A stretch of 40,249 nucleotides of DNA, from NCBI GenBank assembly GCA_017421945.1, contig JAFOHD010000037.1, forward strand, positions 1 to 40,249, written 5' to 3'. Source of the DNA: Alistipes sp. GTDB lineage: Bacteria > Bacteroidota > Bacteroidia > Bacteroidales > Rikenellaceae. Positions 27,178 through 34,939 of the stretch are shown here, one piece after another. Made by a program: the position numbers and the translations under genes. Within the stretch, counting starts at the first letter, position 1; each line of letters starts with the position of its first letter. Under the pieces are notes generated by a model, which saw only the letters and a list, made by a program, of their open reading frames with translations, was not told the origin of the DNA and made no database searches.

Positions 27178-28089
27178 ATGAGTAATCAGGTTAATTACGA
27201 TGAGGCAGAGATGACCTTTGGCGAGCATCTCGACGAGTTGCGTAAGATATTGATTCGTGTAATAGTAGTCTTTTCGCTGCTCTTTATCGTGTTGTTTGCG
27301 TTGAAGGGTATCGTGCTTGACGTTGTCTTTGCTCCAATTCGTGAGACATTCCCCACTAATCGACTGTTTGCATGGCTGTCTGAGGTATTGAACTCTGAAG
27401 TATTGAAGATTTCGCCCGAAAATGTTGAACTTTTCAACAACAAGATGGCAGGTCAGTTCATGTTGCACATCAAGAGTTCATTCGTAGGTGCGTTTGTGTT
27501 GGCATTCCCATACCTTATTTGGGAGTTGTGGACCTTCGTCAAGCCTGCACTGCCACCCGAGCAGCGTCGTAAGAGTATCCGCTACGCTGTTGAGTGTCCT
27601 ATATGGTTCGTGCTGGGACTGTTGTTTGGTTATTACATCATTGCTCCGCTGGCTATAAACTTCCTGGGTAATTATCAGGTGAGTGGTCAGATTAAGAATA
27701 TTATTGACGTAAGTTCGTTCATGACCACCGTCATCAGCGTATCATTCGCTGCGGCGCTGGCATTCCAGCTTCCCATTCTCATACGCCTGCTGGCTACGAT
27801 GGGCATTGTGTCGGCGGATGGCATGCGTCAATATCGTAAGATAGCAGTTGCTGCATTGCTTATATTTGCAGCCATCATCACTCCTCCTGATGTTGTGAGT
27901 CAGGTGTTGATTTTCATTCCTTGCTATGCACTATATGAATATGGTATAGTAATAACACAGCGTATAGAGTCGCAGCGTGCGCGTGAAGAAGCCGAGTATC
28001 AGGCCGAGATGGAGGCTCGCAAGGCAGCGCAGGCTGGCGAGAAAAAGGAAGATGATGAGTCACAGGAGGCAGTAGAGGATAAGGCATAG
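27178..28089 (+). CDS. tatC: Sec-independent translocase protein TatC
   Basis: This 303-residue membrane protein has six predicted membrane helices and the TatC N-terminal signature MTFGEHLDELRK, which forms part of the twin-arginine recognition site. FAAALAFQLPILI and FAAIITPPDVVSQVLIFIPCYALYEYGI are the conserved helix 5-6 segments. The charged C-terminal tail (about 40 residues, rich in Glu and Ala) is longer than in E. coli. A perfect AGGAGG abuts the ATG at 27178 with no spacer, which is too close for standard use; an in-frame ATG at 27211 starts exactly at the conserved MTFGEHLDEL. Confidence 0.95.
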   Translation: MSNQVNYDEAEMTFGEHLDELRKILIRVIVVFSLLFIVLFALKGIVLDVVFAPIRETFPTNRLFAWLSEVLNSEVLKISPENVELFNNKMAGQFMLHIKSSFVGAFVLAFPYLIWELWTFVKPALPPEQRRKSIRYAVECPIWFVLGLLFGYYIIAPLAINFLGNYQVSGQIKNIIDVSSFMTTVISVSFAAALAFQLPILIRLLATMGIVSADGMRQYRKIAVAALLIFAAIITPPDVVSQVLIFIPCYALYEYGIVITQRIESQRAREEAEYQAEMEARKAAQAGEKKEDDESQEAVEDKA

Positions 28090-28108
28090 TTCTTTACAAA
28101 AATAGATT

Positions 28109-29104
28109 ATGGACCGATTGGGTTTTTTCAAGCATGGCTTTTCGGCATTGATGGATGCTGCCACATCGGTCATAGGCATGAAAAAGGCGGTAGAGTCGAT
28201 GACCGAAGCCGTAGATGAGGCATTGAGCAACATCCAGACTGATGTGTGCCTGCATCTGCCCTCGCTCGAGGCGAAGATGTACGAAGATGCCGAGAACACC
28301 CTTGCCGAACTTGCACATATGGGTTACACTTCACTTGAGGTGGGAGCCTATTATGGCGACACGATACATGACCAGAAGGTGGGGGAGCTGAAGGAGATGA
28401 TTCATCGTCATGGTATGAAGGCCGTTTCGGCACATCTCTATCGCGAATATAAACCCGAGCCGACAGAAGTGGCAGAGGATGATGCAACAGAAGCTGTGGC
28501 GCAGAAGGTTACAGAGTGTGGAGATGCCGAAGAGAGTGTTACCACTGCAATCAAGCCCACCGCCGAACAACTTTGGTGGAGCAAGGCTTTGGATGTGGCT
28601 GCTGAACTTGGATGCCAAAGTGTGGTGATGGCAGGCATACCTGCATTTCCTGTTGCGGAGATGGAGTCTATGGCGCAGACCTATGCAGACTACTTCATGC
28701 GTGTGGCAGAAATGGCCACCGAACGCGGGTTGAAGTTATGTTACCATCCTGCGGCGGCGGAACTCAAGGCTCAAGATGCAGTCTCGTTCTTCGACTTGAT
28801 AGCAGCCAAGTGTGATGCTACCAAACTGTGGTTTCAGATTGACACCCTTGAAGCATTGGAGGCAAATGTGGACATCTGCTCACTACTACAGCAATACAAG
28901 GGAAGGATTGAATCGCTACATCTCCATGACAGAGGCGTGGTGTGCGACAGTGGCGAGATAGATTTCGAGCATGTCATGAAGTGCGGCCAGCAGTGTGGTG
29001 TGCAGCGTACAATCATTGAGCAGCGACATTTCACACTTCCGCCTATGAACTGCATTGAACGCAGCCTGCAAGGAGTACTCTCGCTGCCAAGTATGCGACT
29101 ATAA
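28109..29104 (+). CDS. Sugar phosphate isomerase/epimerase-type TIM barrel protein
   Basis: This 331-residue protein belongs to the xylose-isomerase-like / AP-endonuclease-2 TIM barrel family. TLAELAHMGYTSLEVGAYYG (about residues 64-83), GMKAVSAHLY, LCYHPAAAEL, FQIDTLEALEANVD and ESLHLHDRG are the successive barrel strands bearing likely metal ligands. Unlike many relatives in 3-keto-glycoside loci, it has no signal peptide; instead about 45 residues (FFKHGFSALMDAATSVIGMK and a helix) precede the barrel. It follows tatC by 19 bases and precedes the oxidoreductase. In this setting it may act on a 3-keto sugar or its elimination product, which is inference. Confidence 0.82.
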   Translation: MDRLGFFKHGFSALMDAATSVIGMKKAVESMTEAVDEALSNIQTDVCLHLPSLEAKMYEDAENTLAELAHMGYTSLEVGAYYGDTIHDQKVGELKEMIHRHGMKAVSAHLYREYKPEPTEVAEDDATEAVAQKVTECGDAEESVTTAIKPTAEQLWWSKALDVAAELGCQSVVMAGIPAFPVAEMESMAQTYADYFMRVAEMATERGLKLCYHPAAAELKAQDAVSFFDLIAAKCDATKLWFQIDTLEALEANVDICSLLQQYKGRIESLHLHDRGVVCDSGEIDFEHVMKCGQQCGVQRTIIEQRHFTLPPMNCIERSLQGVLSLPSMRL

Positions 29105-29187
29105 AGGACATAAATGCGAGAATTCGAAAATATAGTAAGATAACTTAATAAGATAACAATTTTTTATTAACCTTAAAATTTACAACT

Positions 29188-30663
29188 ATGTCAAAGAAAA
29201 TCTCAAGAGCTGATTTTTTGAAGGCCTCAGGTGCAGGTCTTGCAGCTATGACAGTTGTTCCTGGTAACGTTATGGGAGCAGCATTCGGACACAAAGCACC
29301 GTCTGATAAGTTGAATATCGCTGCGGTAGGTATTGGCGGTATGGGTAACGCTAATATCAGCAATGTGAAGAACACCGAGAACATTGTTGCTTTGTGTGAT
29401 ACCGATTGGCACTACGCAAAGAACGTCTTCAACGCGTTCCCAAAGGCTAAGCGTTTCTGGGACTGGCGCGAGATGTACGACAAGGCTGCCAACGAGATTG
29501 ATGCTGTGATTTGTGCTACACCAGACCACACTCATGCATTGGTATCGGCTCACGCTATGGAGCTCGGCAAGCACGTATATTGCCAGAAGCCTCTGACTCA
29601 CTCAGTATATGAGTCACGTCTGCTGACCAAGCTCGCTGCCAAGAATCAGGTTGCCACATCAATGGGTAACCAGGGTTCATCAGGCGAGGGTGTTGAGAAG
29701 GTATGTAACTGGATTTGGAATGGTGAGATTGGTGAAGTTACTCACGTAGACGCTTTCACTGACCGTCCTATCTGGCCACAGGGCTTGATGGTACCAAAGG
29801 CGGTAGATCCAATTCCAGATACATTGAACTGGGATTTGTTCCTCGGCCCTGCAAAGTATCGTCCTTACAACAAGATTTACCAGCCATGGAACTGGCGTGG
29901 TTGGTGGGACTTCGGTACAGGCGCATTGGGTGATATGGCTTGCCACATCCTGCACCCTGTATTCAAGGCTCTCGACCTGGGTTATCCAACTGAGGTTCAG
30001 GGCTCATCTACAGCCCTTCTGACTGACTGCGCTCCACAGGCACAGATGGTTAAGTACAAGTTCCCAGCACGTGCAAAGAAGTATAAGGCAAAGATGCCAG
30101 AGGTTACTGTTACATGGTATGACGGTGGTTTGACACCTCCACGTCCAGAGGGTCTGGAGCCAGGTAAGAACCTCAACAACAGCGGTGGTGGTGCTATCTT
30201 CTACGGTACAAAGGATGTTCTCATCTGCGGATGCTACGGTAGAGATCCATATTTGTTGTCAGGTCGTGTTCCTGAGACTCCATCACGCGCTCGCCACGTC
30301 GAACTCTCTCACGAGATGGACTGGGTACGTGCATGTAAGGAGAGCAAGGAGAACCGCACTCCAACCAACTCTGACTTCTCAGAGGCAGGTCCATTCAACG
30401 AGATGGTAGTAATGGGTGTGTTGGCTGTTCGCTTGCAGGCTTTGAACAAGATCTTGAAGTGGGACGGCGAGAACATGAAGTTCACTAATATCGGTCCAGA
30501 TGAGAAGCTCCGCATCATGATTGAGGATGGTTTCTCTGTGAACGATGGTCACCCAACATTCAACAAGACATATACTCAGCCAATGAATGCGTTGGAGTTT
30601 GCTAACGAGATGATTAAGCACAACTATCGTGCTGGCTGGGCACTTCCAAATATGCCTAAATAA
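29188..30663 (+). CDS. Gfo/Idh/MocA-family oxidoreductase with Tat-like signal
   Basis: This 491-residue NAD(P)-dependent sugar dehydrogenase has an N-terminal export-signal-like segment (ISRADFLKASGAGLAAM) that looks like a Tat signal whose second Arg is replaced by Ala. The Rossmann motif VGIGGMGNANI is at residues 47-57, and HVYCQKPLTH near residue 130 holds the family Lys-Pro. The catalytic part includes WWDFGTGALGDMACHILHP, typical of large Bacteroidetes members. Relatives oxidise the C3 hydroxyl of glycosides and keep their cofactor bound, which requires folded export. The neighbouring tatA/tatC and DUF1080 genes fit that use. Confidence 0.9.
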   Translation: MSKKISRADFLKASGAGLAAMTVVPGNVMGAAFGHKAPSDKLNIAAVGIGGMGNANISNVKNTENIVALCDTDWHYAKNVFNAFPKAKRFWDWREMYDKAANEIDAVICATPDHTHALVSAHAMELGKHVYCQKPLTHSVYESRLLTKLAAKNQVATSMGNQGSSGEGVEKVCNWIWNGEIGEVTHVDAFTDRPIWPQGLMVPKAVDPIPDTLNWDLFLGPAKYRPYNKIYQPWNWRGWWDFGTGALGDMACHILHPVFKALDLGYPTEVQGSSTALLTDCAPQAQMVKYKFPARAKKYKAKMPEVTVTWYDGGLTPPRPEGLEPGKNLNNSGGGAIFYGTKDVLICGCYGRDPYLLSGRVPETPSRARHVELSHEMDWVRACKESKENRTPTNSDFSEAGPFNEMVVMGVLAVRLQALNKILKWDGENMKFTNIGPDEKLRIMIEDGFSVNDGHPTFNKTYTQPMNALEFANEMIKHNYRAGWALPNMPK

Positions 30664-30693
30664 TTGATTAGTAACAAATTTAACTAAACGAAA

Positions 30694-31443
30694 ATGAAGA
30701 AAATATTAATGATGGCTGCAATGGTTGCTTGTCTTGCAAGCTGCGGAACAAAGGAAGATCCTAACACTATCGTACTGTTTGACGGTACATCTTTAGAGGG
30801 TTGGCGTGGTTATGGTAAGGACCATGTACCTTCACGCTGGACTATCGAGGATGGTTGCTTGAAGTTCTCAGGTTCTGGTGGCGGTGAGGCACAGACTGGC
30901 GAGGGCGGCGATATCATCTACGCTGCACAGAAGTTCAAGAACTTCGAGTTGGAGCTCGAGTGGATGGTTTCAAAGGGTGGTAACTCTGGTATCTTCTATC
31001 TTGCCCAGGAGGTTGAGAATGGTAAGGGTGGCTACGAGCCTATCTATGTATCTGCACCTGAGTGCCAGGTATTGGATAACGAGAATCACCCCGATGCCCG
31101 ATTGGGCGTTGATGGTAACCGTCAGTCATCATCATTGTATGACATGATTCCTGCAAAGCCACAGAACTCAAAGCCTGCTGGCGAGTGGAACAAGGTTAAG
31201 ATTATGGTTTACAAGGGCACAGTTGTTCATTTCCAGAACGATGAGGCTGTTGTAGAGTACCACTTGTGGACTCCACAGTGGACAGAGATGTTGCAGAAGT
31301 CAAAGTTCTCTGAGGAGAAGTGGCCTGTGGCATTCAACCTGCTTAACAACTGCGGTGGCGAGAACCGCGAGGGTTACATCGGTTTCCAGGATCACGGTGA
31401 TGATGTATGGTTCCGTAACATCAAGGTTAAGGTTTTGGAGTAA
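30694..31443 (+). CDS. DUF1080 lipoprotein (3-keto-disaccharide hydrolase-like)
   Basis: This 249-residue lipoprotein has a signal ending CLASC with Cys17. The mature part is one DUF1080 (PF06439) concanavalin-like jelly roll: VLFDGTSLEGWRGYG at the start, FELELEWMVSKGGNSGIFYLA in the middle and VWFRNIKVKVLE at the end are family hallmarks. Characterised members act on 3-keto-glucosides and related compounds produced by Gfo/Idh/MocA enzymes, cleaving the glycosidic bond. It follows the oxidoreductase by 30 bases and ends at a strong terminator, so it is the last gene of the tat operon. Confidence 0.9.
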   Translation: MKKILMMAAMVACLASCGTKEDPNTIVLFDGTSLEGWRGYGKDHVPSRWTIEDGCLKFSGSGGGEAQTGEGGDIIYAAQKFKNFELELEWMVSKGGNSGIFYLAQEVENGKGGYEPIYVSAPECQVLDNENHPDARLGVDGNRQSSSLYDMIPAKPQNSKPAGEWNKVKIMVYKGTVVHFQNDEAVVEYHLWTPQWTEMLQKSKFSEEKWPVAFNLLNNCGGENREGYIGFQDHGDDVWFRNIKVKVLE

Positions 31444-31465
31444 ACATATCCATTCCATATTAATC

Positions 31466-31500
31466 AATCCCGCCTATATTTAGGCGGGATTTTTGTTTTA
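31466..31500 (+). terminator. Rho-independent terminator after the DUF1080 gene
   Basis: An 11-bp GC-rich stem (31466-31476 with 31481-31491), with a 4-base loop, is followed by TTTTGTTTT. It closes the tatA-tatC-isomerase-oxidoreductase-DUF1080 unit. Confidence 0.9.
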
Positions 31501-31527
31501 GGTGCAATGTGTATTCACAAAAATAAT

Positions 31528-31535
31528 TATCTTTG
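31528..31535 (+). promoter_or_regulatory. -7 box of the patatin-like gene
   Basis: TATCTTTG is an exact TAnnTTTG match 21 bases before the ATG at 31557. It decides the start: the earlier in-frame TTG at 31533 lies inside this box. No clear TTTG is seen at the -33 position. Confidence 0.55.
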
Positions 31536-31556
31536 TCAAAGAAACCACATTACAGG

Positions 31557-32408
31557 ATGAAACAGAAGAGTTATACCATGACCGAGAGGTCGGCCCTCAT
31601 ACTTGAGGGTGGAGGCATGCGAGGCGTGTTTACGTGTGGCGTGCTTGACAACCTTATGGACAGGGGTATAAGATTCCCATATACGGTGGGTGTGAGCGCC
31701 GGCGCATGCAATGGACTGTCATATATGTCGGGACAGCGAGGACGTGCCAAGTACAGCAATATTGACCTGCTGAACAAGTACCATTACATCGGATTAAAAT
31801 ATCTGCTTACGAAGCGTAACATAATGGATTTCGACCTACTGTTTCATGAGTTTCCCGAGCGCATCATCCCCTACGACTATCCCGCTTATGCAAATCGCAT
31901 GGAACGATATGAGATGGTTACCACTTCATGCTTGACGGGCGAGGCTCGTTATTACGACGAGAAGCACGACCCCAAACGTATCATTGACATCGTGAAGGCA
32001 TCGAGCAGCCTGCCCTTCGTATGCCCGATAGCATATGTTGATGGCGAACCCATGCTCGATGGTGGCATTGCAGACTCAATCCCTCTGGAACGCGCACACA
32101 AGCTTGGATACGACAACAATGTGGTAGTTCTGACCCGCAACAAGGGTTACCGCAAACCTCAAAAGCCAACCTTTATACCCCCACTCTTTTACAGTCACTA
32201 TCCAGCCCTCAGGGAGGCTATACGCCGTCGTAATGAGTTGTATAACCGTCAAATAGCCATGGTTGAGCAGCTGGAAGCAGAGGGACGCCTTACGGTATTG
32301 CGCCCCGAGAAACCCGTTGCTGTGGATCGCATGGAACGCGACGTAAACAAACTCACAGCTCTTTACGACGAGGGATATCAGGTAGCCGCATCATTGGAAT
32401 TTAATTAA
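31557..32408 (+). CDS. Patatin-like phospholipase
   Basis: This 283-residue protein has the patatin catalytic pattern: the oxyanion loop EGGGMRGVF (residues 17-25), the nucleophile elbow GVSAGA with Ser47, and DGGIADSIPL with the catalytic Asp. It has no signal peptide, so it acts in the cytoplasm or at the inner membrane face. Bacterial relatives (YjjU/RssA-like) hydrolyse lipid acyl esters; the substrate is not readable. The start at 31557 is chosen because an upstream TTG falls within the promoter box. It is probably cotranscribed with the small winged-helix gene 35 bases downstream. Confidence 0.9.
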   Translation: MKQKSYTMTERSALILEGGGMRGVFTCGVLDNLMDRGIRFPYTVGVSAGACNGLSYMSGQRGRAKYSNIDLLNKYHYIGLKYLLTKRNIMDFDLLFHEFPERIIPYDYPAYANRMERYEMVTTSCLTGEARYYDEKHDPKRIIDIVKASSSLPFVCPIAYVDGEPMLDGGIADSIPLERAHKLGYDNNVVVLTRNKGYRKPQKPTFIPPLFYSHYPALREAIRRRNELYNRQIAMVEQLEAEGRLTVLRPEKPVAVDRMERDVNKLTALYDEGYQVAASLEFN

Positions 32409-32443
32409 CGTCATTATAACAAACACCAATAACTATTAAAACT

Positions 32444-32623
32444 ATGGAGACAAAAGAGAAAGTATTGCAGACAATGCAGGCGGCTGGAGAGCCCCTGAAT
32501 GCAGGTAAGATTGCAGAATTAAGCGGTTTGGATCGCAAGGAGGTAGATAAAGCTATGAAGCAGCTCAAGGACGAGGGCGCCATCGTCTCGCCCGTACGTT
32601 GCAAGTGGGCCCCTGCGAAGTAG
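32444..32623 (+). CDS. 59-residue winged-helix-like regulator
   Basis: This short protein (59 residues) has the sequence of a minimal winged-helix domain: a first helix ([20 protein letters not shown]), a second and third helix forming a helix-turn-helix ([20 protein letters not shown]) and a short wing ([16 protein letters not shown]). Small proteins of this type are conserved in Bacteroidetes, where they are annotated as transcriptional regulators without a known target. Codon use and the position after the patatin gene support a real gene. It ends shortly before a hairpin terminator. Confidence 0.8.
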   Translation: METKEKVLQTMQAAGEPLNAGKIAELSGLDRKEVDKAMKQLKDEGAIVSPVRCKWAPAK

Positions 32624-32675
32624 AGTTTTCCCAAGCAGACATCGTAAGAATGAGTGCATGTATTTGCACTAGTAG

Positions 32676-32719
32676 GCAAACAATCAAAGGACAGTAAGCA
32701 CTGCCCTTTGATTGTTTTT
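32676..32719. terminator. Bidirectional terminator between convergent genes
   Basis: A 15-bp stem with one mismatch (32681-32695 with 32700-32714) has a 4-base loop. It is followed by five T on the plus strand and is preceded by an A-rich stretch. It sits between the small winged-helix gene and the convergent DUF2130 gene. Confidence 0.8.
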
Positions 32720-32723
32720 ATGG

Positions 32724-34082
32724 TTAATCCAAGGCTGAGTTTTCATTCTGAGCTTGCTCAAAGAGAACCTTCATGGTAGGATTGTTGTGGGTGAGTTTGC
32801 GTATAGAGAGGTCCTCAGCCTTATTGTGAGCAAGGCGAAGATTGTTCTCAGACCCAAGCAACGCTTCCTTGGTTCTTTGAAGTGCGGCTATTGATTTGTC
32901 AATCTGATCGATAGCCGTCTGGAACTTTTCACTCGCTAATCTGTAGTTACGCCCGAACTTATCCTTGAAGTCAAGAAGTTTATTCTCGAAATTTGTGATG
33001 TCAATTGAATGATTGCGAGCAATTATTAACTCTCGCTTGTATTCCAACGACTTTTTAGCCGCATTGCTAAGCAGTGTGATGATAGGCATGAAGAACTGTG
33101 GACGTATTACATACATTTTTGGATACTTATACGACACATCTACGATGCCATTGTTGTATAGCTCGTTCTCGGGATCAAGCAAAGATACCAACACGGCATA
33201 TTCGCAACCCTTAGCCCGACGGTCAGCATCCAACTTCTTTAAGAAGTCCTCATTCTTGTGTTTTGTGGCAGTTTCGTCATTTTCGTTCTTCATCTCAAAC
33301 ATGATGGAGATATACTCGGTATCACCGTCATAATCACGGAAGATGAAATCTCCTTTACTACCTTGCGAGATGTCGTTATCCTTCTCGAAATAGGCGTTTG
33401 GAAACAGTGGACGCATCTGACCATTGAAGATGTTACTGCAGTGAACTTCAAGGGTCTCACCAATCATCTTGGTAGACATCTTGAGTTTCATATCTTTGTA
33501 GTAATCAACTTGCTCCCGAGCTAGTTTTAGTTTTGTTTCATATTCATCTCGGATGGCAGCTTTCTGTAGCTCTGCTTCATTTTTGGCGAGGGTATTTATG
33601 CTTTTCAGTTCGGCAATCTCTAAATCCTTGGAGCTACGTAGAGCATTGAGTTCCTCATTCTTACGGTTGAGATACTCGTTTATTTCCTCTTTTACCTGCA
33701 TTACGGCTTTTTCTTTCTCAGCCTTATTAAGCTGTATGGTACTTTTCAGAGATGCTATCTCGAGGTCCTTGGCAGAAATGGCTTTGTCAATCTCTAGGCG
33801 GGATCGTTCTTCCATGTTGTCAATGTTTGTCTTGAGGTGGGCGATCTCCTTCTCCTTCTCGAGAATAACCTTCTCCTTGTCGCTGAGTTTCCGGCTAAAG
33901 TCTTCTTTTACAAGTAAGTCTTTCGCTTTTTGTTCGGCAGCATGTATGCACTTCATCTCGTCGAGGCGACGATTGAGTTCTTGTTCAAACTCTGCATTCT
34001 TTACCTGATTTACAATAGCAGAATAGTCGGCTTCATCGACTGTAAAAATGTTTCCACACTTAGGGCATGTTAGATTTTTCAT
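32724..34082 (-). CDS. DUF2130 protein: coiled coil plus PD-(D/E)XK-like domain
   Basis: This 452-residue protein starts with a single zinc-type knuckle (CPKCG, residues 6-10). A long coiled coil follows (about residues 25-200). The globular DUF2130 domain carries a PD-(D/E)XK-like core: KMIGETLE near 205-212, GDFIF with Asp245, then MFEMK with Glu263 and Lys265. These are the metal and catalytic positions of many nucleases. A second helical stretch follows at about residues 345-430. The function of the family is unknown; it may bind or cut DNA. The gene is the last of three minus-strand genes of a region that looks accessory. No typical housekeeping promoter is seen before it. Confidence 0.85.
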   Translation of the reverse strand: MKNLTCPKCGNIFTVDEADYSAIVNQVKNAEFEQELNRRLDEMKCIHAAEQKAKDLLVKEDFSRKLSDKEKVILEKEKEIAHLKTNIDNMEERSRLEIDKAISAKDLEIASLKSTIQLNKAEKEKAVMQVKEEINEYLNRKNEELNALRSSKDLEIAELKSINTLAKNEAELQKAAIRDEYETKLKLAREQVDYYKDMKLKMSTKMIGETLEVHCSNIFNGQMRPLFPNAYFEKDNDISQGSKGDFIFRDYDGDTEYISIMFEMKNENDETATKHKNEDFLKKLDADRRAKGCEYAVLVSLLDPENELYNNGIVDVSYKYPKMYVIRPQFFMPIITLLSNAAKKSLEYKRELIIARNHSIDITNFENKLLDFKDKFGRNYRLASEKFQTAIDQIDKSIAALQRTKEALLGSENNLRLAHNKAEDLSIRKLTHNNPTMKVLFEQAQNENSALD

Positions 34083-34198
34083 CTTAAGTTGTTTTTATTG
34101 TTTTTCATCAGTTGCATATTAATGACATATGTGACAACCTGCCAGGTTAAAATATGTCTCAATCTCGTTTGTTGAGAGTTTTATGAGCCATATAGGAA

Positions 34199-34843
34199 TT
34201 AGACCGCACGGGCATGAAAATACTTTTCGTCTTCTTTCTCGGTGAAGTGCCCGTTGATGTCAATATAGCCACTGACACCATCCTTAACAACAATAAGGTA
34301 TTCACCTTCATCTAGCTCGGAGTTGTCATATATGGTCTCTGTTATGACATCGGAGTCAAGCATTGCGAAGCCTATCTTTCCATCCTTCGAGAACATGACA
34401 AGGTTATTCATGGGGAGAAATACTTCATCCATTTCTGTTGGTACAATGATGTGTCCGCTTGAAGTGGCCAACCCCTTCTTATCACCATTGACGAGGAGAT
34501 AGTATCCATCACTGAATACGATGAAGTCGTAGTCAAAGCCTGTTATCGGAGTCCCTTTGCCATCGGGCTTTATAAGGGCAACCTTATTGTTAATGATAAC
34601 AGGATGTGCGATATGTCTAAAACTATCTACAAAAGTATAGACCACATCATCATACTTTGCGGGCAGAAGTATCTCACCAGCGGCATCTTTAACTCCTCGC
34701 TTGCCGTTTTTCTCGAAAATTTTGGTAGAGATATCATATTCCTGCTCAAAGGCGTGAATCTGGTCATAGTCGGCTTGGCAGTAAGCGTTCTTCTGCATTT
34801 GACGATACTGCATAATCTGCTCTGTAGTCGGTTGTTTCTTCAT
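34199..34843 (-). CDS. WG-repeat protein
   Basis: This 214-residue protein is built of five WG-like repeats after a 45-residue helical N-terminus: GKRGVKDAAGEILLPAKYDD, NKVALIKPDG, DKKGLATSSGHIIVPTEMDE, GKIGFAMLDSDVITETIYDN and DGVSGYIDINGHF. WG repeats form beta-hairpin units and are usually binding modules. No signal peptide is present, so it is cytoplasmic. I start it at the ATG ending at 34843 in preference to the GTG two codons upstream. Upstream lies a non-housekeeping promoter-like element shared with the ATPase gene. Its role is unknown. Confidence 0.8.
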   Translation of the reverse strand: MKKQPTTEQIMQYRQMQKNAYCQADYDQIHAFEQEYDISTKIFEKNGKRGVKDAAGEILLPAKYDDVVYTFVDSFRHIAHPVIINNKVALIKPDGKGTPITGFDYDFIVFSDGYYLLVNGDKKGLATSSGHIIVPTEMDEVFLPMNNLVMFSKDGKIGFAMLDSDVITETIYDNSELDEGEYLIVVKDGVSGYIDINGHFTEKEDEKYFHARAV

Positions 34844-34883
34844 AGTCACAAGTTCTTGGTTAAAGTTAATAATTTGTTTTATT

Positions 34884-34914
34884 GCTTATACATGCAAGTT
34901 TGCAATACGTTACA
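34884..34914 (-). promoter_or_regulatory. Promoter-like element of the WG-repeat gene (alternative sigma type)
   Basis: On the minus strand TGTAAC (34914-34909), six bases, CAA, nine bases and TATAAGC (34890-34884) lie 40 bases before the ATG. The same words at the same spacing lie before the AAA+ gene. It does not match the TAnnTTTG housekeeping form. Confidence 0.45.
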
Positions 34915-34939
34915 TCAGCACGAGCGATATTTATCAACG

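Noticed and set aside
31533..31556. Extension of the patatin gene to a TTG start at 31533
   Set aside because: The TTG is part of the -7 box TATCTTTG and cannot be in the mRNA; the ATG at 31557 is in the right place.
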